Positions 6,254-14,356 of a stretch of 45,352 nt of DNA are shown here, one piece after another; position 1 is the first letter of the stretch, and each line of letters opens with the position of its first letter. The translations under genes were made by a program, and so were the position numbers. Origin of the DNA: a virus. The notes beneath the pieces are model-generated. The model made no database searches, was not told the origin of the DNA, and saw only the letters and a program-made list of their open reading frames with translations. Location of the stretch: positions 1 through 45,352 of the IMG/VR virus record IMGVR_UViG_3300050821_001872, one strand, 5' to 3'.

Positions 6254-6397
6254 GTAGACTGTCTACATATGTAGATGGTCGATGCATAGACTGTCTAGGG
6301 GATTAACTATGGTTAACATGGATGTGTGAAGTATGGTTTACGTGGCTCAATTCCCTCCATCCGTCAACCCTATTCTGCTCTAGGGATAGACTGTCTA
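6254..6397. promoter_or_regulatory. Three palindromic operator-like boxes TAGACTGTCTA
   Basis: The 11-bp palindrome TAGAC-T-GTCTA occurs at 6255-6265 (extended to 13 bp with flanking G and C), 6287-6297 and 6387-6397. Spacings are 32 bp (about three helical turns) and 100 bp. The last two have similar flanks (TGCATAGAC) in opposite orientation. This is the layout of a dimeric repressor or activator site; no obvious cognate regulator gene is recognised in the window. Confidence 0.55.
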
Positions 6398-6641
6398 TGC
6401 ATAGCGGCGAGGCCATAAATTGATCTGACGTAACGCTAACGTATTCTTAACCTTACACTAACGACGTGCTAGCGCGCGCGTAACGAGATATATCCGTATT
6501 TTGATCCTATCAACAAGGTGGTGGGGGACTTCGGTGGTATGAGGTTGGGAATAAAGGGCATAGTAGAATTCACTCACTTTCGCGATTTTTCAAAAAATTT
6601 TCAGAACTCGGACCCACCTCCTACCATACACTCGACTTATC

Positions 6642-6836
6642 TGTCAACTTGACACTTTCACCCAGTTATGAGCGGGTTATAATCAATATATATGTAGCCG
6701 CTTGACATCTCTCCATATCTATGAGCCAGTTCCGATTAACGTCACCAGATCGCTGTAGCGCATCCAGCCGTCGACCTCCACTATTAATTTATGATTAATT
6801 TTTACCCACCCTTGTCAAATTACTCCCACTTGACAA
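6642..6836. promoter_or_regulatory. TGTCAA/TTGACA half-site cluster with TATAAT
   Basis: TGTCAA-C-TTGACA (6642-6654) is a palindrome. TTGACA recurs at 6702, and TTGTCAA...TTGACAA (6812-6836) is an inverted pair. A TATAAT lies at 6678-6683, but its distance from the nearest TTGACA is 23 bases, too long for a standard promoter. These may be overlapping -35 boxes or operator half-sites. An AT-rich tract lies at 6781-6803. Confidence 0.4.
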
Positions 6837-6878
6837 CCTATAGGTTACATTTCAGCCAGACTGCGTTCTGACCGCGAG

Positions 6879-6905
6879 CTATCCCAAATGGGTTCCGACA
6901 ATCAA
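6879..6905 (-). repeat. Dispersed boundary element, start side of the late block
   Basis: On the plus strand GCTATCCCAAATGGGTTC (6878-6895), six bases, TCAA (6902-6905). The GGGTTC side faces the plus-strand genes. The partner at the end of this block is at 14205-14231, right after the terminase gene. Confidence 0.85.
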
Positions 6906-7036
6906 TGGCGGATAGTGGATATCGATATACAGTGCCCCCAGCGACTGAGCGCCCCAAGCGCGAATGGAGCGGCAATCCCGTAACGAGGGACTCGTTTAAG
7001 TTGTTGAATCCAGTAGGATCTCTGGATCCTTTATGA
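6905..7036 (+). CDS. Doubtful 43-residue protein
   Basis: MADSGYRYTVPPATERPKRE and 23 more residues, from an ATG 9 bases after the boundary element, a spacing like that seen before real starts. There is no Shine-Dalgarno, and its 3' half coincides with the promoter-like element at 6994-7043, whose conservation could be regulatory rather than coding. It is included only because of its position relative to the repeat. Confidence 0.3.
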   Translation: MADSGYRYTVPPATERPKREWSGNPVTRDSFKLLNPVGSLDPL

Positions 7037-7063
7037 TCTAGTATACCCTTTAGGGGTATTACT
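6994..7063 (+). promoter_or_regulatory. Promoter-like box plus bulged hairpin (copy 2 of 2)
   Basis: GTTTAAGTTGTTGAAT (6994-7009), 16 bases, ATCCTTTATGATCTAGTA (7026-7043), then hairpin AGTATACCC-TTTAG-GGGTATTACT (7040-7063) with a bulged T, then TGGA. It matches 1192-1123 on the minus strand module by module. It lies 74 bases before the first late gene. I infer a promoter with a conserved transcript leader, perhaps read with the phage sigma factor at 31125-31751. Confidence 0.6.
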
Positions 7064-7136
7064 GGAGTTTAAAGAAAATTGGCGTAGGGTCATCCTCGGA
7101 TGTATTTGTGTCGATTACCTTTATGCGGAGAGAAAT

Positions 7137-7367
7137 ATGCCAAAAAGCCATAAACCTGGTACTGGAAGCAAAGAGTGGAACGGAGTCGGAGTCACTGTCA
7201 TTCGAGTTTCCAAATTGGAAATTCCGCAGTACTGGTGCAGACGATGCGAGGAGTGGGGTCATCCAGAGGATTCGCACCTAGACCGACACCAATTTGATAA
7301 ACGTATTGTTCGCAATAACATACAGACTGGGGACGCGATTCGTAGGATCCTGAACGGTTCCGAATAA
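7137..7367 (+). CDS. Small zinc-finger-like protein
   Basis: The product has 76 residues with a strong GGAGAG ribosome site. The middle has WCRRCEEWGHPEDSHLDRHQ (about residues 33-52): a CxxC pair followed by His residues that could form one zinc site. It is the first firm gene of the rightward unit, suggesting an early regulator or DNA-binding role, but that is inference. Confidence 0.65.
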   Translation: MPKSHKPGTGSKEWNGVGVTVIRVSKLEIPQYWCRRCEEWGHPEDSHLDRHQFDKRIVRNNIQTGDAIRRILNGSE

Positions 7368-7387
7368 AAGTGTGGTATCATAGCGTA

Positions 7388-7518
7388 GGAACAAGGGAAG
7401 AAAGCCGCACCAGAACCTACCCTCGGCCCACATCAAATGGCCCTCTGGTTGAAATCTAACTGCGATAGACGGACGTGATTACACTCTCCGGTCGCTCCGA
7501 ATAGCTTCTTCCCGTTCC
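7388..7518 (+). ncRNA. Candidate structured RNA (three-way junction)
   Basis: Closing helix P1: GGAAC-aa-GGGAAGAAaGC (7388-7405) pairs with GCTTCTTCCC-GTTCC (7504-7518), 15 pairs with bulges. Inside, ACCAGA (7409-7414) pairs with TCTGGT (7444-7449) around a GGCC/GGCC hairpin (7425-7442). A second arm CGGA-c-GTG-atta-CAC-tc-TCCG spans 7470-7490. The structure fills the 169-base gap between two late genes and ends 18 bases before the next ATG. A cis-regulatory leader or stable small RNA are both possible; no known family recognised. Confidence 0.55.
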
Positions 7519-7536
7519 TTTAATATTGAGAGAGTT

Positions 7537-7863
7537 ATGGCAAATTTAGTCACAAATCGCACCATCCACATCGATTCGAACCTGACGTCCTATCAGGTCG
7601 CGCGCGGCTTCGTAGTCGGCTCCGATCAGGTGCAGCCATTGCGAGTTAGCGCCCTCAAGTTGATCGTCAACGCCGCAGCTACACCTCCGATCATCGCCGT
7701 AATTACAGAACCCATCTCGGGGGATATTCTGGCGACCCTGCAGGCTGGTACGGCATCAGGTGTCGACAACACTTCATTCCCTGAACTTCAACGCTGGCGT
7801 GACTTCGCCGTCACGTTCACTGGCACATTAGCTGGCTCGTATCTGGAGATTTACACAGTCTAA
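7537..7863 (+). CDS. Small beta-rich putative virion protein
   Basis: The product has 108 residues starting MANLVTNRTIHIDSNLTSYQ, rich in Val, Thr, Ala and Ile with alternating strands (ALKLIVNAAATPPIIAVITE; FAVTFTGTLAGSYLEIYTV). Ribosome site GAGAGAG. The stop TAA overlaps the next ATG by one base, so it is coupled to the tail-protein gene. A short structural or fibre-base protein is plausible; no family assigned. Confidence 0.65.
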   Translation: MANLVTNRTIHIDSNLTSYQVARGFVVGSDQVQPLRVSALKLIVNAAATPPIIAVITEPISGDILATLQAGTASGVDNTSFPELQRWRDFAVTFTGTLAGSYLEIYTV

Positions 7864-10800
7864 TGAAGCGCCTGATTCTTACGCTCCTCATCATTCTCGG
7901 GTGTTGCCTACCGGCTATGGCTCAGACCATCGGCACGGCTACCATCACCGCGCAGGGGAACTTCACCGTTCCACCGGGCGCAACCCTGTCTCTGAACGTT
8001 CAGTTGATTGGCTGCAACTCGACCACGCCTCTCTACCAATCGCAACCCATTTCGATCACACCGAACCAGACTCCCGGCAACTCATTCGTCGCCAATGGAT
8101 CTGGTCTTGTCACGTTCACTGTGCCGGGTAACGACGCCGTCATCTGCGGCGGACAGAACTACTCGCGGTACGCACTGACGTGGAAGATCAACGGGCTGCC
8201 AATCGCACCCACGCAATCGTATCGCTTCCTCGAAGGTCAGAACCAGACGCTGTCACAGATCACACCCGTTGAGTTCGTGCCGCCGATCATCCAGAACGGC
8301 TTCACTACGCAGTGTCCGTCAGGCTTCAACCTCACTGGCTACAATACCCAGTACGTTGCCCAATGCGTACCGATTCAAGTTGGAGCGTTGGCGAATACTG
8401 TTACGGGAAACTTCACAGTCGGCACCAACTTACTCGCCCAGTCAGCAATCACTAAGAATCCGGCTGATCCTCGATTTGCGGATTTTGGTGTGGGCACATA
8501 CATCACTGGCGCAACTCTAAGTGGCGGATCAGGCTGCGTCAATGCGACCATTCAATTTTCCGCACCTCCTTTCCTCGGTGCATCTGGTGTACAGGCCACA
8601 GGCTTCGTAATCCCGGCAACGGGCACACCGAAAGCAATCCATATGAACAATATGGGCGCAGGCTACTTCGGCGCAACCGCAACTGTCTCAGGTTGCTCGG
8701 TTGCTCCGACCGTGACTCCGATCTTGGCTACTTGCTCAGGTAACGTAGACGATCCGACTGGTGTAGCGGAATCAACGTGTGCGATTCAGCAAGCCATAGA
8801 CTATGCCGCACAATCGTTCTCTGATACCACCTTTCCGATACCTGCCGCGCCAGCGGTTCATATTACATCCGGCACTCACTTAGTCGGAACCAATCAGTCA
8901 CTCAGAATGCCGTGTGGACTGACAATGTATGGTGATGGTCCGAACACAACTGTCTTACAGGTTCCCGCAGGATCGCCCAACACCGCTTTAACAGTCTATG
9001 CGAATAACTCGGCATTCGGATTTCCGCAGAATCAAGCCAACTGGTCATGTACTGGTGGCGTAGAAAATCTAGCTGTAATTGGTAGCGGGCACACTTCCAC
9101 TGGCAATGGCTTAGAATTTATTAACACAACCGGTTACAAAGTCATCAACGCTCGTTCTGAGAACTTTGGCGGACGTTGTATACAGTCGTCTGGCACCACT
9201 GAGCGCATTCACTATATCGGTACCACTCAAATCAACGCATGCCGCTACTCATTGGTCATGGGGTCCGAGAGTGACAAGACTGCCATCGATCACCTCTTAA
9301 TCAATTCACCGGGTCGCACAAACGAAGGTTACAGTTTCAATAACAACGCCATTAGTGGCGTCTTCCCAACCTCTGGACTCCTTCTACCTAATCGTCAATG
9401 CGCGGTATTATTCAATGGCTGGGCGTCTCATATAGACGGCGGCATGATGGATGGTGCAATTGATCAATGCGGCATTCAAATAGCTGCATCTGCAGAATCC
9501 CAAAAAATTGCGAATATGTACTTCGAGGGAGCAGGTAACGGATCGATTAATGCCTCGATTCAAGTATTCGGTAATATGCCACAAACCGCATCGACGGGCG
9601 CAGTCTCCTCCAATCAATGGGGAACCTTCATCCCGACCACTCCGAACACCTTCACGTCTCCGAACTGGTTGCCATCCTATGTAACCGATCCTCAAGACGT
9701 GGCGTCGGTTGGCGGCAATGGTATGTTCATCATGATTGCATGTCCAGACTTCGCGTGGGGATCGTCTACTCCATGTGCGGGCAATGCCTCAATCACACAA
9801 GGTCAATACGAAGTTGCACTCGCAGTTCAAGCAGGCGACAACAATCTTTATCTGATAACTCGTAACACATCAGACTCAGCGTGGTTTGGTGCATCAACCG
9901 CACCAGCCAATAGTGCATGGCCGACTGGCTCCCTTATCCAACAACTTCCCGGTGCCAACTCGCTTGGTCAGACTACGCTTGCAAATAACCTCTTTCAGAT
10001 GTCAATTGGAGCAACCTCTCCCTACACATCGGGTTGCGCCGATACGGATGCACTTCATATTTGCGGAGAATTTATTAACGGTACTGTGGTTAATGGTCCG
10101 TGGGCGAATCCTCCGACACCCGGCTTCTTTGGTCCGAACGTTTATAGTATCGGGAGCGGTGGCCTCAAATTCGATTCCACTCTACAATTCTCTTCTACCA
10201 GTGAAGTGACTGGAGGGAACAACTGGGTTAAAGCTCTATCCAACACCAACGTAACTCTAGTTAACCAAAGTAGTTCCGACGCAGGTGAGTACGGAGGTAA
10301 TCTTGCCTCTGCTAATATGCGAGCATTTAGTACCTTACGTGTTGTTCCCGTTCAATACGCCGGTGTGACAGCAGTCCCTAGCATTTTATACTTTACTCCT
10401 ACCGGTACATCGCAGTTCACAACCAACGCAGTGTACTCACACGATGTGGTCAACTTCTTCGATCCGGTTGTAGGTCGAAATCGTGTTGGAACCGGTAATG
10501 AATCATTCACCACTCAATATGCCGGTAGTAAGTGTATGACGGATACACCTGCTGGCGGAATTACGACCACTACCTCACTATCAAGTTCGACCTCGGTTGT
10601 AACGGTAATCGCTAATAACTCATTCCAAGTAAACGAGTGGGTAACCTTCGGCGTCATCTCGGGTACCACTTCTCCGACCGTCAACTTTACGTCGACTCTC
10701 GGCTTACTTTTAAACGGGACTACCGCACAAATAACATCGGCCTCATCTACTCAATACACTTTCAATTTCTCTAATGCTGGATTTGGCTCTGCTGCTGATG

Positions 10801-11282
10801 TGGGAACTGCAGCACCGCATTCTTCCATCCAGCAATGTATGGTCGGTGGACCCACAGTAGGCACCACCTTTGACTTCGAACTCAATGGTTGGACCGGAAC
10901 CTCGTGGACTTTAGGACCAAGTTTCAATCTGAATTTGGCAACTGGTATCTGGAATTTGGCAATGCCTGCTAATTCCAATCTAAACTCGATAAATCTAAAT
11001 AATAGCGGTACAGCTAATTTCACTGGCGGCATTGCGCCGAACTTCGTTAATCAACAGGCAGCAAACAATACTGGCGGCAAGTGTACGATGGCAGCAGGTA
11101 CCTCATGCACCATAACTATCGCGCACACTTACACCACACCAGTATGCATAGCCACGCAGCAGGCTACCACATTGACCGGCGCATCAGTCGGTTGCACAGT
11201 ATCAGGTACGACCGTTACAGTCACGTCATCGATTGCTAACTCTGAAGTCTGGGGAGCTATCGTCTTCGGTGACCCCAACTAA
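7863..11282 (+). CDS. Large tailspike/fibre-like protein with a Sec signal peptide
   Basis: The product has 1139 residues. The N-terminus MKRLILTLLIILGCCLPAMA is a classic signal peptide with AMA cleavage, followed by a beta-sandwich-like region. From about residue 290 to 590 the sequence reads like a pectate-lyase-type right-handed beta-helix (DDPTGVAESTCAIQQAIDYA start, GTHLVGTNQSLRMPCGLTMY, repeated N/G turns). The C-terminus is Thr/Ser rich with a TCTITIAHTYTTP stretch. Size and position fit a receptor-binding or polysaccharide-degrading tail protein. A Sec signal on such a protein is unusual, because virion tails assemble in the cytoplasm. Confidence 0.7.
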   Translation: MKRLILTLLIILGCCLPAMAQTIGTATITAQGNFTVPPGATLSLNVQLIGCNSTTPLYQSQPISITPNQTPGNSFVANGSGLVTFTVPGNDAVICGGQNYSRYALTWKINGLPIAPTQSYRFLEGQNQTLSQITPVEFVPPIIQNGFTTQCPSGFNLTGYNTQYVAQCVPIQVGALANTVTGNFTVGTNLLAQSAITKNPADPRFADFGVGTYITGATLSGGSGCVNATIQFSAPPFLGASGVQATGFVIPATGTPKAIHMNNMGAGYFGATATVSGCSVAPTVTPILATCSGNVDDPTGVAESTCAIQQAIDYAAQSFSDTTFPIPAAPAVHITSGTHLVGTNQSLRMPCGLTMYGDGPNTTVLQVPAGSPNTALTVYANNSAFGFPQNQANWSCTGGVENLAVIGSGHTSTGNGLEFINTTGYKVINARSENFGGRCIQSSGTTERIHYIGTTQINACRYSLVMGSESDKTAIDHLLINSPGRTNEGYSFNNNAISGVFPTSGLLLPNRQCAVLFNGWASHIDGGMMDGAIDQCGIQIAASAESQKIANMYFEGAGNGSINASIQVFGNMPQTASTGAVSSNQWGTFIPTTPNTFTSPNWLPSYVTDPQDVASVGGNGMFIMIACPDFAWGSSTPCAGNASITQGQYEVALAVQAGDNNLYLITRNTSDSAWFGASTAPANSAWPTGSLIQQLPGANSLGQTTLANNLFQMSIGATSPYTSGCADTDALHICGEFINGTVVNGPWANPPTPGFFGPNVYSIGSGGLKFDSTLQFSSTSEVTGGNNWVKALSNTNVTLVNQSSSDAGEYGGNLASANMRAFSTLRVVPVQYAGVTAVPSILYFTPTGTSQFTTNAVYSHDVVNFFDPVVGRNRVGTGNESFTTQYAGSKCMTDTPAGGITTTTSLSSSTSVVTVIANNSFQVNEWVTFGVISGTTSPTVNFTSTLGLLLNGTTAQITSASSTQYTFNFSNAGFGSAADVGTAAPHSSIQQCMVGGPTVGTTFDFELNGWTGTSWTLGPSFNLNLATGIWNLAMPANSNLNSINLNNSGTANFTGGIAPNFVNQQAANNTGGKCTMAAGTSCTITIAHTYTTPVCIATQQATTLTGASVGCTVSGTTVTVTSSIANSEVWGAIVFGDPN

Positions 11283-11294
11283 GTCAGGACCAAT

Positions 11295-11831
11295 ATGCGC
11301 AAATATCTGTCAAGTTTTATCGCACTTTTACTTCTCCCGATCCTCGCACTTATGGCTGCATGCAACGCCGCAAACATCGCGGACCTAACATCAGTTCTCG
11401 GTAACGCTGCCTCGTCAATAGCTGCACTCGAAGGCAACACCGTACTCGCATCTCAACTGAAATCAGATACAGCCGTCGCCGTACTCGAAATACAGGAATT
11501 CAAAGCAGGCAACACAGCACAGGACGTAATATCTGCTCTCAACATCGTCCTCGCTGACCTGCAGCTATTCCCCGTAACCTCACAGTATGCGCCGTTGATT
11601 GGACTGGCTGTAGCCACAATCGACTCCATCATAGCAATTGTGGATCCGACTGCCTTATCCGCTAACGCAGTTCGCTCGCATGCATACACGGTTCCGAAGT
11701 CGTCCAAAGAATTCAAGGCACAGTGGAATCAGATCGCAGTTACGTCGGGTCATCCCGAAGCCAAAATCAAAGCGGACTTTCCTGCTCCAGTATGTGAACC
11801 CGGTTATCCCTGCAAACTGCACGGTAAATAA
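11295..11831 (+). CDS. Putative lipoprotein
   Basis: The product has 178 residues with MRKYLSSFIALLLLPILALM followed by AACNA, a lipobox-like site giving Cys22 as the lipidated residue. The mature part is Ala-rich and helical (NIADLTSVLGNAASSIAALE), with a proline/cysteine-rich end (CEPGYPCKLHGK). It follows the secreted tail protein by 12 bases. A surface-exclusion or envelope role during infection would fit a phage lipoprotein; this is inference. Confidence 0.65.
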   Translation: MRKYLSSFIALLLLPILALMAACNAANIADLTSVLGNAASSIAALEGNTVLASQLKSDTAVAVLEIQEFKAGNTAQDVISALNIVLADLQLFPVTSQYAPLIGLAVATIDSIIAIVDPTALSANAVRSHAYTVPKSSKEFKAQWNQIAVTSGHPEAKIKADFPAPVCEPGYPCKLHGK

Positions 11832-11837
11832 GTTTAT

Positions 11838-11913
11838 TGGTCCCTAGCTCAATTGGCAGAGCGCTTCCCTGTTAAGGAAGTCGTTGTAGGTTCGACTCCT
11901 ACGGGACCAGCCA
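11838..11913 (+). tRNA. tRNA-Asn (GTT), CCA encoded
   Basis: The acceptor TGGTCCC (11838-11844) pairs with GGGACCA (11903-11909), followed by discriminator G and encoded CCA. Anticodon arm CTTCC-CTGTTAA-GGAAG (11864-11880) with anticodon GTT at 11871-11873. T arm GTAGG-TTCGACT-CCTAC (11886-11902). D arm GCTC...GAGC. All stems are perfect. It sits between the lipoprotein and terminase genes and is probably cut from the late transcript. Confidence 0.95.
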
Positions 11914-11927
11914 TTAAGGAGAATCAA

Positions 11928-12047
11928 ATGATATTCGGACCCGCAGCACCTCAGCCCCCTCCTAACGATCAATATGATGCCCAACTTCTGGGATCTATCC
12001 GTGCCGCTCTAGTTACAGCATTCCTATTCCTGTTTGGCGGTGACTGA
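11928..12047 (+). CDS. 39-residue membrane-anchored peptide
   Basis: MIFGPAAPQPPPNDQYDAQL, then LGSIRAALVTAFLFLFGGD. A Pro-rich polar half is followed by one hydrophobic helix. The ATG at 11928 has AAGGAGA upstream; an extension of the frame to 11853 would run through the tRNA and is rejected. The stop overlaps the next ATG (TGATGG). The role is unknown. Confidence 0.65.
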   Translation: MIFGPAAPQPPPNDQYDAQLLGSIRAALVTAFLFLFGGD

Positions 12048-12262
12048 TGGCCAAATTATCTACCGCCGACAGAAAGAAACTACCGGCATCCACTTTCGCC
12101 GGTCCGAATCGCTCATACCCAATCAATGATCCTAATCACGCCAGAAACGCGCTATCACGAGTCTCAGCCAACGGATCTCCTGCTCTCAAGAGCAAAGTTC
12201 GAGCGGCTGTTCATCGCAAATATCCCTCGATTGGTCAGTCAAAGCTATCCAAAGGTAAGTAA
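12047..12262 (+). CDS. Small conserved phage protein (DUF6582-like)
   Basis: The product has 71 basic residues: KKLPASTFAGPNRSYPINDP, then NHARNALSRVSANGSPALKS and RAAVHRKYP. The order SYPI.D..HARNALSRV....LK.KV..AV.RK.P is one I know from small phage structural or head-associated proteins of unknown function. It sits directly before the terminase genes. Confidence 0.7.
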   Translation: MAKLSTADRKKLPASTFAGPNRSYPINDPNHARNALSRVSANGSPALKSKVRAAVHRKYPSIGQSKLSKGK

Positions 12263-12660
12263 TGCCAGATGATTACAAACAATCTGACGATTACATAAGG
12301 GCCACACCGCAAGAGCAGCAGTGGTTTGACGTATTTTTCGAAACAAAAGATATCAAAGCGGCCTCTTATGCAGCTTTTCGAGTCAAGACAGATGAATCGG
12401 CATATAGTTATGGTCGAAAAGTCATGTCTAGACCTCATATCGACTCTCTCATCCGAACTTTTACTGTACCTGACGTTCCTTTACCCACACAAGACGATCT
12501 GCGGCGTCTCTACTTCGAGATATCCCGCGTACCTACAGCGACACCGAGAGAAAAATTGATGGCTCTGACCGCATATGAGCGCGTCTCGGGCTTCAACAAG
12601 GTCAAACCAGCCATTACTGACGAATTTGATATCCTAGATGACATCGTCGACGAAAAATGA
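12262..12660 (+). CDS. Terminase small subunit (putative)
   Basis: The product has 132 residues. The N-terminal half (QEQQWFDVFFETKDIKAASY, AFRVKTDESAYSYGRKVMSR) looks like a helix-turn-helix that scans for new targets, as in small terminase subunits, and the C-terminus is acidic (DEFDILDDIVDEK), suited to bind the large subunit. The assignment rests mainly on this pattern and on the 23-base overlap with the large subunit gene. It would recognise the packaging site. Confidence 0.6.
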   Translation: MPDDYKQSDDYIRATPQEQQWFDVFFETKDIKAASYAAFRVKTDESAYSYGRKVMSRPHIDSLIRTFTVPDVPLPTQDDLRRLYFEISRVPTATPREKLMALTAYERVSGFNKVKPAITDEFDILDDIVDEK

Positions 12661-14200
12661 GCAGATTGCCCAACTACGATATCGTGCTCGGACCGATCTA
12701 TACTGGCTTGCTACGGAGATCCTTGGAAACAAAGACTTCGTTGAGCGAGTCCATAGACCAGTTTGTGAGTTCTTTGTCAAAAAGCGACCGGGTCTTACTG
12801 TTGCAGACCATTCAAAGTTCGAACCCAATAAAGAACGACTACTACTCGACCCGCGAGGACACTTTAAGACTACTATCGACGAAGCTGATATCGTCCAATG
12901 GATCCTAGTCGATCCTAACGTCCGTATCCTCCTAATGTCGGGCAATACTGAGATCGCTGAACTCATGATTGCCAACGTCAAGAAGCATTTTCAGAAGAAT
13001 CCGAAGATGCGTCGCCTCTTCCCTGAATACTGCCCACCGGAAGAGATGGAATGGGGCAACCTAAGCAAGTTCGTAACGCCTGCACGCACGAAGCACGCTC
13101 TCAAAGAACCAACTGTCATCATCTCATCGCAGAAGTCAGTCAAAGCTTCATGGCACTTCGATATCATCAAGGGAGACGATCTAGTCAATGAAATCAACTC
13201 CGAAGATGCTATCCAGATCAAGAAATCAATCCGTCAGTGGAACTTTGCCACACCACTACTCGAACCGTATGGCTTCCGAGATCTTGTTGGCACACGCTAC
13301 GATGAAAGCGACCTATACGGCTGGGCCATTGAGAACAAGCCAAATCTTCTCATCTTCAAGCGGGAAGTCTGGGCACTAAAACGTGAATTTCTCTATCTGA
13401 AGGGAACCAACTTCAAGATCAATGAGAAAATGGTCGACTTACTCTTCCCAGAGCGATTCACATTCGATTGGCTCAATGAACAGCGAACACTCGACCCGTA
13501 CATCTTTAATTGCCAGTATCTCAACGACCCAACTCCAACAGATACGGCTACATTTACAGAAGACTTACTCACCAGACACACAATACCGGGCCTCCACATA
13601 CCCAAATCCGGCACCATCATCCAAGTCTGGGACATCGGCTTCAGCGACAAAACATACTCTGATTTCTCGGTCGGCATCAACGGCTTGTACGATTCTAAAG
13701 GAAATCTTTTCATCACCGACATGGTCCTTGGTAAGTTTTCTCCCTCGGATCTGGTTAACCAAATTTTTACCTTTGCTCTCAAGTATCGTCCTTCGCGTGT
13801 TGCGATAGAAGAAGCAGGCGGCTCCAAACTGATGCTGCCAGCACTTGAAATGATGATGCGTCAATACCGTCGTCACTTCAATCTCGAATGGGTTGCAACC
13901 TCACCCCTCAAACACAAGACTGAGCGAATCGCAGCACTTCAACCGCTCATTAAAGGCGACCGAGTTTATTTCTCCGCAGCTATTCGACCAGATTACATGA
14001 AAGAACTGGTCAAACAATTCATTAAGTTCCCCAAGTACTCGCACGATGACATACCTGACGCCGTCTCGATGCTACTCAACTACCGATCTTTCGTCGACAT
14101 CCAACCAGACGACGAAGACACCGTGGATGACTCGCATATCACCTCAGTGGCCTTCGATTCTACCGAAGACAACTTAATGGGCGCAGGGATTGTCGGATAG
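12638..14200 (+). CDS. terL: Terminase large subunit
   Basis: The product has 520 residues. ATPase part: Walker-A-like LLDPRGHFKTT (about residues 70-80), RILLMSGN, and acidic HFDIIKGDDLVNE as Walker B. Nuclease part: VWDIGFSDKTYSDFSVGI (first Asp), PSRVAIEEAGG (Glu) and HDDIPDAVSML (last Asp), the RNase-H-like triad. It drives headful or site-specific DNA packaging. The start ATG 12638 lies inside the small subunit gene, indicating translational coupling. A boundary element follows the stop within 5 bases. Confidence 0.93.
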   Translation: MTSSTKNEQIAQLRYRARTDLYWLATEILGNKDFVERVHRPVCEFFVKKRPGLTVADHSKFEPNKERLLLDPRGHFKTTIDEADIVQWILVDPNVRILLMSGNTEIAELMIANVKKHFQKNPKMRRLFPEYCPPEEMEWGNLSKFVTPARTKHALKEPTVIISSQKSVKASWHFDIIKGDDLVNEINSEDAIQIKKSIRQWNFATPLLEPYGFRDLVGTRYDESDLYGWAIENKPNLLIFKREVWALKREFLYLKGTNFKINEKMVDLLFPERFTFDWLNEQRTLDPYIFNCQYLNDPTPTDTATFTEDLLTRHTIPGLHIPKSGTIIQVWDIGFSDKTYSDFSVGINGLYDSKGNLFITDMVLGKFSPSDLVNQIFTFALKYRPSRVAIEEAGGSKLMLPALEMMMRQYRRHFNLEWVATSPLKHKTERIAALQPLIKGDRVYFSAAIRPDYMKELVKQFIKFPKYSHDDIPDAVSMLLNYRSFVDIQPDDEDTVDDSHITSVAFDSTEDNLMGAGIVG

Positions 14201-14204
14201 CAGT

Positions 14205-14231
14205 TTGACCCTTAGAACCCATCTGGGATAG
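14205..14231 (+). repeat. Dispersed boundary element after the terminase block
   Basis: TTGA-CCCTTA-GAACCC-ATCT-GGGATAG, with the GAACCC side toward the terminase stop (14200). With the inverted copy at 14316 it could form a 17- to 18-bp duplex around an 84-base loop. Confidence 0.88.
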
Positions 14232-14270
14232 CTCATACTACGCACGAAATCGATACAGCCTCTCGATAGT

Positions 14271-14310
14271 GTAAGTGAGACAAATTCCGATACGCGCTGG
14301 ATGCGGAATC
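14271..14310 (+). promoter_or_regulatory. Hairpin in the spacer between two boundary elements
   Basis: ATTCCG (14285-14290) pairs with CGGAAT (14304-14309) around a 14-base loop, in the 84-base spacer between the elements at 14205 and 14316. The spacer has no reading frame. It could be part of a late promoter or leader for the head genes; no clear -35/-10 pair is seen. Confidence 0.35.
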
Positions 14311-14315
14311 CTCAG

Positions 14316-14342
14316 CTATCCCAAATGGGTTCTCAGAGTCAA
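14316..14342 (-). repeat. Dispersed boundary element before the portal gene
   Basis: Plus strand CTATCCCAAATGGGTTC, six bases, TCAA (14339-14342); the GGGTTC side faces the portal ATG 24 bases on. Partner of this block: 21338-21365. Confidence 0.88.
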
Positions 14343-14356
14343 TATAAAAGGACAAA

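Larger units (their letters stand above)
5750..7136. other. 1.4-kb non-coding region, likely origin and control region
   Basis: Between the leftward small-gene unit and the rightward late unit no convincing gene is seen, apart from a doubtful 43-codon frame at 6905. It holds a 14-bp perfect palindrome TTAACTGCAGTTAA (6058-6071), the 12-bp palindrome CTACATATGTAG, four CAGGTGA repeats, three TAGAC-T-GTCTA boxes, TGTCAA/TTGACA half-sites, AT-rich tracts (6586-6602, 6781-6803), one boundary element and one promoter-hairpin element. Divergent flanking units and repeat density fit a replication origin plus promoters. Confidence 0.55.

Noticed and set aside
6651-6683. TTGACA with TATAAT as a standard sigma-70 promoter
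   Set aside because: The gap is 23 bases instead of about 17; kept only as part of a half-site cluster.
11853-11927. Longer start for the 39-residue peptide
   Set aside because: It would read through the tRNA-Asn; the ATG at 11928 has its own AAGGAGA site.
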